The notes under the pieces are model-generated. The model did no database searches, was not told where the DNA came from, and saw only the letters and a list, made by a program, of their open reading frames with translations. From NCBI GenBank assembly GCA_039029735.1, contig JBCCFL010000034.1, positions 1 through 64,000 of the forward strand: a stretch of DNA of 64,000 nucleotides. Direction: 5' to 3'. The stretch is from CADEDH01 sp039029735. Lineage in GTDB: Bacteria; Actinomycetota; Acidimicrobiia; Acidimicrobiales; SZUA-35. Position 1 is the first letter of the stretch, and each line of letters opens with the position of its first letter. Of this stretch, positions 52,063 through 61,147 are shown in pieces. A program made the position numbers and the translations under genes.

Positions 52063-52860
52063 GTGCTCGTGGCGACGTGGAATGTGAACTCGCTCAAGGC
52101 GCGCCTTCCACGAGTGGAGGAGTGGCTCACCCAGACGGCCCCCGACGTGGTCTGTCTCCAGGAGACGAAGCTCTCCGACGGTGCCTTCCCGGCGCTGGCC
52201 TTTGAGGCCCTCGGCTACCAGACGGTGCACCATGGCCAGGGTCAGTGGAACGGCGTTGCCATCTGTTCCCGAGTGGGCATCGACGATGTGCAGGCAGGCT
52301 TCGCGGAGGGGATCGAGCCCGACACCGACGCCCGCCTGGTGTCGGCCACGTGTGGCGGTGTGCGCGTGCACAGCGTGTACGTGCCCAACGGTCGCGAGGT
52401 CGACCACGACCACTATCACTACAAGCTCTCCTGGCTGGCGCGGCTGCGGGCCCACCTCGAGGCCACCTGCACTCCTGCTGATGACGTGATCGTTGCCGGC
52501 GACTGGAACATCATCCCGGCCGACATCGATGTGTGGGACCCGAAGGAGTTCGTCGGACACACCCACGTGACTCCGGCTGAGCGCGACGCGCTCGCCTCGG
52601 TGGTCGACTGGGGTCTCTTCGACACGTTCCGCACCCGCTATGGCGACGCCGCGGGGCTGTTCAGCTACTACGACTACACCGCCGGCCGGTTCCACAAGCG
52701 CCAGGGCATGCGGATCGACTACCTCCTCGCCACCGAATCACTCGCCGCCGCGTCAACGCTCGACCTCGTCGATCGAAATGCCCGCAAGGGCACGAAGCCG
52801 AGCGACCACGCTCCCGTGCTCGCTGGCTACGACCGCGACAGCGAGTCGGGCGCGTGCTGA
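52063..52860 (+). CDS. xth: Exodeoxyribonuclease III (AP endonuclease family)
   Basis: 265 aa from GTG 52063 (VLVATWNVNSLKARL); earlier frames to 52024 are open but lack homology. ATWNVNSLKAR, VVCLQETKL, VYVPNGREVD, VAGDWNIIPADIDVWDPK, MRIDYLLATESL and PSDHAPVLAGY include every catalytic residue of the exonuclease III/APE1 fold. It acts in base-excision repair. Its TGA overlaps the start of the antiporter gene. Confidence 0.92.
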   Translation: MLVATWNVNSLKARLPRVEEWLTQTAPDVVCLQETKLSDGAFPALAFEALGYQTVHHGQGQWNGVAICSRVGIDDVQAGFAEGIEPDTDARLVSATCGGVRVHSVYVPNGREVDHDHYHYKLSWLARLRAHLEATCTPADDVIVAGDWNIIPADIDVWDPKEFVGHTHVTPAERDALASVVDWGLFDTFRTRYGDAAGLFSYYDYTAGRFHKRQGMRIDYLLATESLAAASTLDLVDRNARKGTKPSDHAPVLAGYDRDSESGAC

Positions 52861-55010
52861 GTTCGCTCGACCATCACGAACTCTTAGTCTTCTGGACACA
52901 ACTCCTCGCGCTCTACGCAACTGCTCGGATGCTCGGCGCCCTCGCTCGGCGCGTCGGGCTCCCCTCCGTCATCGGTGAACTCGGGGCTGGGCTCGTCCTC
53001 GGGCCGAGCGTGTTCGGCCTGGTCTGGCCGGGAGGGTTCGACTGGTTCTTGCCCGAGAGCGAGGTCCAGTCGGCGATGTTGCTGTCGGTGAGTTGGTTCT
53101 CGGCCGCCTTCCTCCTCGTCGTGGCCGGTTTCGAGACCGATCTCGACCTGATTCGCCGCCTTGGCCGCGCCGCAGCACTCGTCACCGCAGGCAGCCTGCT
53201 CGTGCCGTTCGCTGGCGGTCTCGTGGTGGGCGCCTATGTGCCCGACTCGTTCTACGGCGAGTCGGCCAACTCATTGGTGTTCACGCTGTTCATCGCCACG
53301 AGCGTCGCCGTTTCGGCCTTGGCGGTGGTGGCCAAGATCCTGGGCGACCTCGGCCTCATGCGCCGCGACGTCGGTCAGATCACCATCGCGGTTGGCATGT
53401 CGAACGATCTCATTGGCTGGGTGATCCTCGGTGTCATCGCTGGCCTCGCCGCCTCGGGTGAGGTGTCCGCCGCCGACGCCAGCTTCACGGTGATCGGCCT
53501 GGCGTTGTTTCTCGTGCTGGCGCTCACGCTCGGCCAGCGGATGGTCGACGCCGGTCTGCGAGTAGTGCGGCGGGACGGCAAGAACCTCCAGGGCGCCCTC
53601 ACCGTGACCGTCGCCGCCATGCTCGTGCTCGGCGTGATCACCCAGGCGCTCGGGGTGGAGGCCGTGCTCGGAACGTTCGTGGCGGGCGTGCTGCTTGCCC
53701 GGTCGCGCTACCAGCAGATCGAAGGCGAGCATGTGATCGAGGACCTCACCTCGGTGCTGTTCGCTCCGCTGTTCTTCGCCACCGCCGGGCTGCGCCTCAA
53801 CCTTGGGCTGCTCCAGGGTGAAGCGCTCACCTGGGCCCTGGCGCTGCTGGCAGTGGCGCTCGTGCTCAAGTTCGTCGGCTCGTTCGCCGGTGCCCGCCTC
53901 GCCGGCCTGACCAGCCGGGAGGGCGTGGTGCTCGGTGCCGGGCTCAATGCCCGCGGCGCCCTCGAGATCATCATCGCCACCGTGGGCCTGTCGTTGGGCG
54001 TGTTCAACGAGACCTCGTTCACGGTGATCGTGATGATCCCACTGGTCACGTCGCTCGTCGCCTCGATCGGTGTTCGCCTCGCAGGGCACAACCTCGAAGG
54101 ATCGGTGGCCGAGCGAGAACGGCTGGCACAGGAGGCGGCGCTCGAACGCAACCTGCTGGTACGAAACAGCCGCATCCTGTTGCCCTCGGGCACCGACGAC
54201 AACAGCATCGTGGCGGCCCAGATCGTGCACTTCGCGTGGCCCGAGTCACTCGGGTCGACGGTCATCTCGGTGCAGAACCACAACGGCGACGAGCCAGAAA
54301 ACCTCGAACCGCTCCGCAACGTGCTCTACGGCCGCGAGATCGACGTGAAGCCGGTGTCGGCTGAGACTGCGCTCGACAGCACCGTGGCCGAGTCGAAGTT
54401 GGGCTACGGCGTGATCGCCGTCGGCACGGTGGCCGACCCCGGCAAGGGCGTGTTCTTCTCGCCGTTCGTCGACGCCTTGTTGGGCCGCGTCGACCTGCCG
54501 GTGGTGATCGTGCGAAAGGCGAAGAACCTGCCGGGCCGCCTCCCCGGAGCCTTCGCCCAGGCGCTCGTCCCGGTCGTCGCCAGTTCGTCGTCTCGGGCCG
54601 CCGAGGAGTTGGCTGCGAACTTCGCCAGCAGCCTCGGAACCCAGCTGATGCTCAGCCACGTGATCTACCGGCCCCGCGCCGAACTCGTACCTGGTGGCCG
54701 GTTGTTCGGGCGGCTGCGCGATGCCGCATTCCCCGAGGACTCCGATGTGGCCGAGCGGGTACTGGCCAAGGCCCACGACCACGCCCTCGACGTCGGTTCG
54801 ATCGCCGACACCGAGATCCGCTTCGCCGCCTCGCCGGCCGAGGAGATCGTTCGCCACGCCAACGAGATCGAAGCCGACCTGATCGTGATCGGTGCTCAGC
54901 TCCGCAATCTCGACGGGCGCCCCAGCCTCGGTCCGAACGCGGAGCACATCCTCGAGCACGCGCCACAAACCGTGGTGGCCGTGGTCATGCCCGACAATCG
55001 CCCCGACTGA
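52854..55010 (+). CDS. CPA2-type cation:proton antiporter with tandem USP-like domains
   Basis: 718 aa from GTG 52854, within the end of xth. About twelve membrane helices fill residues 5-430 (GLPSVIGELGAGLVLGPSVFG, TSVAVSALAVVAKILGDLGL, SNDLIGWVILGVIAGL, LGTFVAGVLLARS, GLNARGALEIIIATVGL). The C-terminus has two universal-stress-like regions (about 450-580 and 585-718; LIVIGAQLRNLDGRPSLGPNAEHILEHAPQTVVAVVMP). A Na+ or K+/H+ antiporter whose activity is tuned by nucleotide-binding soluble domains is the best reading. Confidence 0.88.
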   Translation: MLSSLDHHELLVFWTQLLALYATARMLGALARRVGLPSVIGELGAGLVLGPSVFGLVWPGGFDWFLPESEVQSAMLLSVSWFSAAFLLVVAGFETDLDLIRRLGRAAALVTAGSLLVPFAGGLVVGAYVPDSFYGESANSLVFTLFIATSVAVSALAVVAKILGDLGLMRRDVGQITIAVGMSNDLIGWVILGVIAGLAASGEVSAADASFTVIGLALFLVLALTLGQRMVDAGLRVVRRDGKNLQGALTVTVAAMLVLGVITQALGVEAVLGTFVAGVLLARSRYQQIEGEHVIEDLTSVLFAPLFFATAGLRLNLGLLQGEALTWALALLAVALVLKFVGSFAGARLAGLTSREGVVLGAGLNARGALEIIIATVGLSLGVFNETSFTVIVMIPLVTSLVASIGVRLAGHNLEGSVAERERLAQEAALERNLLVRNSRILLPSGTDDNSIVAAQIVHFAWPESLGSTVISVQNHNGDEPENLEPLRNVLYGREIDVKPVSAETALDSTVAESKLGYGVIAVGTVADPGKGVFFSPFVDALLGRVDLPVVIVRKAKNLPGRLPGAFAQALVPVVASSSSRAAEELAANFASSLGTQLMLSHVIYRPRAELVPGGRLFGRLRDAAFPEDSDVAERVLAKAHDHALDVGSIADTEIRFAASPAEEIVRHANEIEADLIVIGAQLRNLDGRPSLGPNAEHILEHAPQTVVAVVMPDNRPD

Positions 55011-55040
55011 CCCAACGGCGATGAGGGCACACCGCCCCGA

Positions 55041-57077
55041 TCAGGCGTGTTCGGCGGGTGCGTTGAGCAGGTTGATGAGGTCGTCGCCGTAGCGGCTGAG
55101 TTTCGACGGGCCGATGCCGTCGATGGCGGCGAGAGCCGCCCGGTTGGTGGGGCGCGCCCTGGCCAATGAGCGGAGGGTCCGGTCGCTCAACACCACATGC
55201 ACCGGCACATCCGACGCGCGGGCCCGCCGTTGCCGCCACTGTCGCAGCGCCTGGTACGCCCGCTGCTCGGCCGCGGGATCGTCGGCTGCGGCCGAGGCGA
55301 AGGCCGGCTGTGCGGCACGCCGGCGCCCTCGCGCCGATGACGGCGGCGGCGCGTCGGCCAGGCGCTGGCGGGAGGCGGCGATCTTGGCCCGCCAATCCAC
55401 GCGGTGGGCCGGGGCCACGCCGAGCCGGGAGATCGCCGCGGCCGGGCCGGCCAACAGTGGCGACACCTCACGACCCACGGGCCGGTTGGTGAACGTGCGC
55501 GCGGCGGCCCACGAGAGGTGCAGTTCCTGCTCGGCGCGGGTGACGGCCACATAGAAGAGGCGTCGCTCCTCGGCCTTCTGGCCGCCGGTCTCGGCGTAGG
55601 CGATCGGCACGAAGCCGTCTTCCAGGCCGGCGACGTGAACCACCGGCCACTCGAGGCCCTTGGCACCGTGAAAGGTGGTCAGCTCCACGGCATCGGCGTT
55701 GTCGGCCACATCGTTGCCGTCGAGTGTCGAGAGCCAGGCCGCCAATCCGGGGCCCGAGGGGGCAGGGTCGACGGCGAGGTAGTCGTTGACGAGGCGCAGC
55801 AGCGCTGCCCGGTTGGCCCGGCGTTCGACCTCAGGGCCGGAGGTCGGTGCGTCCTCCATGGTTGCCTCGGCGCTCAGCTCAGCCGCTGCGTCGGCCACAT
55901 CCACGCCGGGGGAGGTGAGCTGCCCGATCAGGCTCGCCACCTCGGGTGACGCCAGCGGCCCCGCGCCGGCCCGGTGCCGAGCTGGAACGCCGAGATCGTT
56001 GAGCGTCTGCTCGATGAGGAGCAGTTGGGCGTTGGTGCGGACGAGCACGGCCTGATCCGACCACGAGCCGGCCACCCGGCGGGCTTCGCGGATGCGTTCG
56101 GCGACACCAACGGCCTCGGCCTTGTCGTCGGGGTAGGCCGTGACCGAGGGCCGCGGGCCGTCGGGCCGATGCGCCACCAGGCCTGGACCGTCGCTCAGGG
56201 TGGCGGCGAGTTCGAGCACCTGAGGGCTCGACCGGTAGTTGTCGGCGAGGGTGATCACGGTTGCCCCCGGCTCGCGGCGGGCGAAGGTGGCCAGCAGATC
56301 GGGTTCCGCGCCGTTCCAGCCGTAGATCGCCTGGTTCGTGTCGCCCACCACGAACAGGTCGGGCCGATCGCCCCGCCAGTGCGACAACAGCTCGTACTGC
56401 AGCGGGTTCACGTCTTGGAACTCGTCGACGCAGAGGTGGCGGTAGCGCCACCGCACGGCCTCGGCGTAGCCAGGGTCGCTCTGGAGGTCACGGATGGCGA
56501 GCTCCAGGAGATCGTCGAAGTCGACCATGCGGCGCCGACGCTTCTCCTGGGCGAAGCGCACCATCACGTCCGCCAGCTGGTCGGCCGTGATCGGCGGCGT
56601 GCGACCGGCTTCTGCTGCCGCCATCGAATACTGCTCAGGCGTGATCAGGCGGGCCCGGGCCCAGTCGATCTCGGCCAACACGTCGCTCGCCCGGACGCCG
56701 CGGCCGAGCGACGCGGCGCGGGCGAGGAACCGGCTGCGCCTGTCGAGGATCGCGGGCGGCGTGGTGTTGCGGTCGGCCCAGCGCCGCCTGAGCTGCACGA
56801 GGGCGATCCCGTGGAACGTGCCGGCGGCCACCTCGTCGCGCAGGCCCAGGGTGCGCAGCCGGTGCCGCAGCTCGCCTGCGGCCTTGCGGGTGAAGGTGAG
56901 GGCGAGCACCCGTGTGGGGTCGGTGTCGTCGGTGGCGATGCGCCACGCGATACGACGTGTGAGTACCCGGGTCTTGCCCGATCCGGCGCCAGCCATCACC
57001 ACGACCGGCCCCCCGGTTGCGGTCACCGCCGCCAGCTGTGCCTCGTTCAGCCCGGCCACGAGCTGGTCCGCATCCAC
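55041..57077 (-). CDS. UvrD/PcrA-like superfamily 1 helicase with HRDC domain
   Basis: 678 aa from GTG 57077 (VDADQLVAGLNEAQLAAV). VMAGAGSGKTRVLTRRI is Walker A, VDEFQDVNPLQYELL Walker B, VVGDTNQAIYGWNGAEPD motif III, ADNYRSSPQVLELA motif IV, FHGAKGLEWPVVHVAGLEDGF motif V, and RLFYVAVTRAEQELHLSWA motif VI. The C-terminal HRDC domain (about 605-675; DGIGPSKLSRYGDDLINLL) resembles mycobacterial UvrD2, without its tetracysteine motif. It unwinds 3'-5' in repair. Confidence 0.92.
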   Translation of the reverse strand: MDADQLVAGLNEAQLAAVTATGGPVVVMAGAGSGKTRVLTRRIAWRIATDDTDPTRVLALTFTRKAAGELRHRLRTLGLRDEVAAGTFHGIALVQLRRRWADRNTTPPAILDRRSRFLARAASLGRGVRASDVLAEIDWARARLITPEQYSMAAAEAGRTPPITADQLADVMVRFAQEKRRRRMVDFDDLLELAIRDLQSDPGYAEAVRWRYRHLCVDEFQDVNPLQYELLSHWRGDRPDLFVVGDTNQAIYGWNGAEPDLLATFARREPGATVITLADNYRSSPQVLELAATLSDGPGLVAHRPDGPRPSVTAYPDDKAEAVGVAERIREARRVAGSWSDQAVLVRTNAQLLLIEQTLNDLGVPARHRAGAGPLASPEVASLIGQLTSPGVDVADAAAELSAEATMEDAPTSGPEVERRANRAALLRLVNDYLAVDPAPSGPGLAAWLSTLDGNDVADNADAVELTTFHGAKGLEWPVVHVAGLEDGFVPIAYAETGGQKAEERRLFYVAVTRAEQELHLSWAAARTFTNRPVGREVSPLLAGPAAAISRLGVAPAHRVDWRAKIAASRQRLADAPPPSSARGRRRAAQPAFASAAADDPAAEQRAYQALRQWRQRRARASDVPVHVVLSDRTLRSLARARPTNRAALAAIDGIGPSKLSRYGDDLINLLNAPAEHA

Positions 57078-57162
57078 GGTTCCGACCCTACCGCCCACCG
57101 GTGACAGCCAGCTTCGGTCGCTCTGGAGGTACCCCCGGACTCGATTCAACTACGATCGCGAA

Positions 57163-57783
57163 GTGTCGTTCCCCAAAGGCAACCTCAACGAATCCGAGCA
57201 GGTCGTGCTGGATCTGCGTCCGCACTGGTGGTTCTTCATGCCCCAGGTCGTGGTTCTCGTCATCATCATCGCCGTCGGGATCCTGAGCCTCGTGTTCGGG
57301 CTCCCGGGCCTTGCCCAGCTGTTCGTGGCCGCCCTGATCCTGGCCGCGCTCGCGTGGTTCGCCTTTCGTTACGTTGTGTGGACCACCACCAGGTTCGTGA
57401 TCACCAGTGATCGGCTGATCAACCGCACGGGCGTGCTCCGGCGCGAAGGCATCGAGATCCCGCTCGAGCGGGTGAACACCGTGTTCTTCAAGCAGACCAT
57501 CTTCGAGCGCATGATCGGGATGGGCGACCTCGAGATCGAGTCGGCCGGCGAGCAAGGGGCCCAACGCGTGTCGAACATCGCCAGCCCCCTCGCGGTGCAG
57601 AACGAGATCTACACCCAGATGGAGGGCAACGAGAACCGGAAGTTCGACCGCATCGGCTCCACCGGCGCGCCGACGCTGTCGATCCCGGAGCAGATCGAGA
57701 AGCTCGCCGAGCTCCACCGCCAAGGGGTGCTCTCCGACGCCGAGTTCCAGGCCAGCAAGGCCGAACTCCTCGGCCGCCTCTAG
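57163..57783 (+). CDS. bPH2-domain membrane protein with C-terminal SHOCT
   Basis: 206 aa from GTG 57163. Two close hydrophobic segments (FFMPQVVVLVIIIAVGILSLVFGL and LFVAALILAALAWFAFRYVVW) are followed by a bacterial PH domain (TTTRFVITSDRLINRTGVLRREGIEIPLERVNTVFFKQ) and a SHOCT motif at the end (IPEQIEKLAELHRQGVLSDAEFQASKAELLGRL). The family is common in actinobacteria and of unknown role. It is divergent from the helicase, 85 bases apart. Confidence 0.85.
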   Translation: MSFPKGNLNESEQVVLDLRPHWWFFMPQVVVLVIIIAVGILSLVFGLPGLAQLFVAALILAALAWFAFRYVVWTTTRFVITSDRLINRTGVLRREGIEIPLERVNTVFFKQTIFERMIGMGDLEIESAGEQGAQRVSNIASPLAVQNEIYTQMEGNENRKFDRIGSTGAPTLSIPEQIEKLAELHRQGVLSDAEFQASKAELLGRL

Positions 57784-57805
57784 CGTCGCGCCGCCCGCAG
57801 CCGTC

Positions 57806-58585
57806 ATGGCTCCACCGCCGGTGCTGCTGGTGTCGATCGACGGGGTGGCCCCGGCTGAGATCGACCCCACCACGATGCCGAACCTCCTGGCGCTGGCCGA
57901 GGTCGGCGCGTCGTGCTTCGACGCTCGCACGATCGAGCCGTGCTGGACGCTGCCTGCGCATCTGTCGATGGTGCGCGGCGTTGCCCCGAGCGTCCACGGT
58001 GTGTTCGACAACACCCCGGTTCCACCCGCCACCGACGTCTCGTCGGTGCTCGGCGTGGCCCGCCGGGCCGGGCGGGTGACGGCGGCGGTGCACAACTGGA
58101 GCCCGTTCGACGTGCTCTTCGACGCAGGAGACACGTTCGGCACGCTCTTCGTCGACCGTGGCTATGACCCTCACGGCGACGCCGCCATGGCGGAGGCAAC
58201 CACGTGGTTCGTGGCCCACACGGGGGCCGATGTTGTGTTCTCCTACTTCGCCGGGCCCGACCTGGCTGGGCATGAGTACGGATGGGGGAGCGAGGCGTAC
58301 CGACGCGCGCTCGGGCGGGCCGATGCGGCGCTGGGGGATCTGCTCGCCGAGCTCGCGGGCTGGCGTGTGATCGTCACCACCGACCATGGCGGGCTCGGCA
58401 CGAACCACGGAGGCCTCAGCGACGCCGAGATGACCACCTTCGTGGTGGTTGCGGGGCCCGGGGTGCCGAGTGGACGTCAGCTCGGCGAGGCGTCGATCCT
58501 CGACGTCGCCCCCACCGTGGCGGCCCTGGCCGAGATGGCCCCGGACCCGCACTGGGTCGGCGCGTCGCTGGTGACGATCGCCTGA
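57806..58585 (+). CDS. Alkaline-phosphatase-superfamily phosphodiesterase (NPP-like)
   Basis: 259 aa from ATG 57806. VLLVSIDGVAPAEID holds the first metal Asp, PCWTLPAHLSMVRGVAPSVHGV the Thr nucleophile, GPDLAGHEYG the next metal ligands, and VTTDHGGLGTNHGG the DHG and His. This matches nucleotide pyrophosphatase/phosphodiesterases and AP-like hydrolases. No signal peptide is seen, so it is probably cytosolic; its substrate is unknown. Confidence 0.85.
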   Translation: MAPPPVLLVSIDGVAPAEIDPTTMPNLLALAEVGASCFDARTIEPCWTLPAHLSMVRGVAPSVHGVFDNTPVPPATDVSSVLGVARRAGRVTAAVHNWSPFDVLFDAGDTFGTLFVDRGYDPHGDAAMAEATTWFVAHTGADVVFSYFAGPDLAGHEYGWGSEAYRRALGRADAALGDLLAELAGWRVIVTTDHGGLGTNHGGLSDAEMTTFVVVAGPGVPSGRQLGEASILDVAPTVAALAEMAPDPHWVGASLVTIA

Positions 58586-58640
58586 CCGGCGGCGCCCCTC
58601 CCGCCGCACGACCGGGAGCGGCCACTAGGGTCGTCTCACT

Positions 58641-60050
58641 ATGACTGCTCGCCCCGCTGCCCAGTACTCGGTGACCTTCCAGGTCCGCCTCGACAACACC
58701 CCCGGTGTACTCGGGCGACTCGCCACGGCGATCGGCGAGGCCGGAGGCAACATCTTCGCCATCGAAGGGTTCGTGGCCAAGGGCCCCACCCTCGAACGCG
58801 AGATCGTGGTCAACTGCTCCGGCGTCGACCATCAGCGCGAGATCGTGGCCGTGGTGCAGTCAGTGGAGGGGGTCGAGATGCTCGACCACTGGGATCGCAC
58901 GTTCCGCATGCACGAGGGCGGCAAGATCGAGGTGCTCCCGCTCCACCCCGTTGGTGACGCCGACGATCTCTCGATGGCCTACACGCCGGGTGTCGCCCGG
59001 GTGTGCATGGCGATCAACGGCGACGAGAGCATGGCCGACACCCACACCATCCGGAAGAACACGGTGGCCATCGTGTCCGACGGCACCGCGGTGCTCGGCC
59101 TCGGCGACATCGGGCCGAAGGCCGCCATGCCGGTGATGGAGGGCAAGGCGTTGCTGTTCAAGGAGTTCGGCCAGGTGGACGCCTTCCCGATCTGCCTCGA
59201 TGTCGACACCCCGGAGGAACTGATCGAGACCGTGGTGCGCCTGGCCCCCACGTTCGGTGGCGTGAACCTGGAAGACATCGCCGCCCCCGGCGCGTTCGAG
59301 GTCGAGGCGGCGCTGAAGGAACGCCTCGACATCCCGGTGTTCCACGATGACCAGCACGGCACGGCCGTGGTTGCGCTCGCCGGGTTGCAGAACGCGCTCA
59401 AGATCGTGGGCAAGAGCATGGCCGACGTGTCGGTGGTCATCGCAGGAGCGGGAGCCGCCGGCATCGCCATCGCCAAGATCCTCATCGAGTGCGGGGTCGG
59501 CGAGATCATCGGCGCCGACCGCAAGGGTGCGATCCACACCGGTCGCACCGACCTCAACACCGCCAAGCAGTGGCTGGCCGACAACACCAACCAGAGCGGC
59601 AAGTCGGGCTCGATCAGCGACATCATGGGCGGCACCGACGTGTTCCTCGGCGTGAGCGGCCCCGGCCTGATCAGCCCCGACGATGTGAAGGCGATGGCCG
59701 CCGATCCGATCGTGTTCGCCATGGCCAACCCCGACCCCGAGATCCTGCCCGAGCACGTGGAGGGTCTCGTCGGCGTGATGGCCACCGGCCGCAGCGACTA
59801 CCCGAATCAGATCAACAACGTGCTGGCGTTCCCTGGCATCTTCCGTGGTGCGCTCGACGCCTTCGCCAGCGACATCACCGAGCCGATGAAGCTGGCGGCG
59901 GCCACGGCCATCGCAGAGTCGGTGTCGGCCGACGAGCTGAGCCCCACCTTCATCGTGCCCTCGGTGTTCGACAAGGCCGTACCCATGCGAGTGGCTGCCG
60001 CCGTTCGCGACGCCGCCATCGCCGACGGCGTGGCCCGCATCACCGCCTGA
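58641..60050 (+). CDS. NAD-dependent malic enzyme with N-terminal ACT domain
   Basis: 469 aa from ATG 58641. Residues 8-85 form an ACT domain (VRLDNTPGVLGRLATAIGEAGGNIFAIEGF). The malic-enzyme part follows: PLHPVGDADDLSMAYTPGVARVCMAI, SDGTAVLGLGDIGPKAAMPVMEGKALLFKEFG, FHDDQHGTAVVALAGLQNAL, and the NAD site VVIAGAGAAGIAIAKILIECG. It converts malate to pyruvate and CO2. The ACT domain implies control by an amino acid. It links the C4 pool to the Kgd branch of the TCA cycle. Confidence 0.93.
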   Translation: MTARPAAQYSVTFQVRLDNTPGVLGRLATAIGEAGGNIFAIEGFVAKGPTLEREIVVNCSGVDHQREIVAVVQSVEGVEMLDHWDRTFRMHEGGKIEVLPLHPVGDADDLSMAYTPGVARVCMAINGDESMADTHTIRKNTVAIVSDGTAVLGLGDIGPKAAMPVMEGKALLFKEFGQVDAFPICLDVDTPEELIETVVRLAPTFGGVNLEDIAAPGAFEVEAALKERLDIPVFHDDQHGTAVVALAGLQNALKIVGKSMADVSVVIAGAGAAGIAIAKILIECGVGEIIGADRKGAIHTGRTDLNTAKQWLADNTNQSGKSGSISDIMGGTDVFLGVSGPGLISPDDVKAMAADPIVFAMANPDPEILPEHVEGLVGVMATGRSDYPNQINNVLAFPGIFRGALDAFASDITEPMKLAAATAIAESVSADELSPTFIVPSVFDKAVPMRVAAAVRDAAIADGVARITA

Positions 60051-60058
60051 GCCGCATC

Positions 60059-61033
60059 GTGCGCGTTGCCGTGGTGGGGGCCGCCGGGATGATCGGCCGC
60101 AAGCTGATCGCTCAGCTGCTCGGCGCCGGCGCGCTCGCCGGCCATGAGATCGAGGCCGTCCACGCGTTCGATGTCGTGACGCCCACGGCCCAACGCGGCG
60201 CTGTGTCTGTCACTGCCACCGCGATCGACATCACCACGATGGCTGGGGCCAACGCCGTACTCGCAACCGACCCCGACGTGATCTACCACCTGGCTGCGGT
60301 GGTGTCGGGTGAGGCCGAAGCCGACTTCGCCAAGGGCTATCGGGTGAACGTGGACGGCACGCGCACCCTCCTGGAGGCCTGCCGGGCTGCGACCGAGGCG
60401 GGGGCCAGCCCGCCCCGGATGGTGTTCACCTCGTCCATCGCTGTGTTCGGTGGGCAACTCCCCGACGTCATCGGTGATGACCACCACCTGTCGCCTCAGA
60501 CCAGCTACGGCACCCAGAAGGTGATCGGCGAACAGCTCGTGCAGGACTACACGCGGCGTGGCTTCGTCGATGGCGTGTCGGTGCGGCTCCCCACCATCTG
60601 CATCCGGCCCGGCGCCCCGAACAAGGCCGCCTCGGGCTTCTACTCGTCGATCCTGCGTGAACCGCTCCAGGGGCAGCCTGCGGTGATCCCGGTGGCAGCC
60701 GATCTGCGGCACACCTTCGCCAGCCCCCGAGCGGCCGTGTCGTCGCTTGTGCGAGCGGCGACCCTCAACTCCGCCGCAATCGGATCCACCCGGTCGCTCA
60801 CGCTGCCCGGGCTGTCGGCCACGATCTCCGAGCAGCTCGCGGCACTCGAACGAGTGGCAGGAGCCGACGTGGCCGCCCTCGTGCGCCGGGAGCCCGACCC
60901 GGCGATCGAGGCGATTGTCGAGGGGTGGCCCCGGGCGCTCGCCGCTGAACGGGCGATCGCGCTGGGCTTCGAGGCAGAATCGTCGTTCGACGAGATCATC
61001 GCCGTGTTCCAAGAGGACGAACTGGGGCACTGA
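60059..61033 (+). CDS. denD: NAD-dependent epimerase/dehydratase-family protein, D-erythronate dehydrogenase-like
   Basis: 324 aa from GTG 60059. VAVVGAAGMIGRKL is the nucleotide loop; FTSSIAVFGG, TSYGTQKVIGEQLVQDY (YxxxK) and VRLPTICIRPGAPNKAASGFYSSILREPLQG match the DenD family, which oxidises D-erythronate at C2 in the sugar-acid pathway. Typical DenD partners (OtnK/OtnC) are not next to it, so the name is by similarity from memory. The gene begins 8 bases after the malic enzyme stop. Confidence 0.75.
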   Translation: MRVAVVGAAGMIGRKLIAQLLGAGALAGHEIEAVHAFDVVTPTAQRGAVSVTATAIDITTMAGANAVLATDPDVIYHLAAVVSGEAEADFAKGYRVNVDGTRTLLEACRAATEAGASPPRMVFTSSIAVFGGQLPDVIGDDHHLSPQTSYGTQKVIGEQLVQDYTRRGFVDGVSVRLPTICIRPGAPNKAASGFYSSILREPLQGQPAVIPVAADLRHTFASPRAAVSSLVRAATLNSAAIGSTRSLTLPGLSATISEQLAALERVAGADVAALVRREPDPAIEAIVEGWPRALAAERAIALGFEAESSFDEIIAVFQEDELGH

Positions 61034-61147
61034 ACCCCGAAAGTGGACGCTTGGTGGTCGCTTCCCGAGCGGCAACCGAACGTCCTGATCACCTCGGCCC
61101 GGCCCCGGCTTACGATCCCCGCACCTCGATCCCGATCGTGCGGAGGA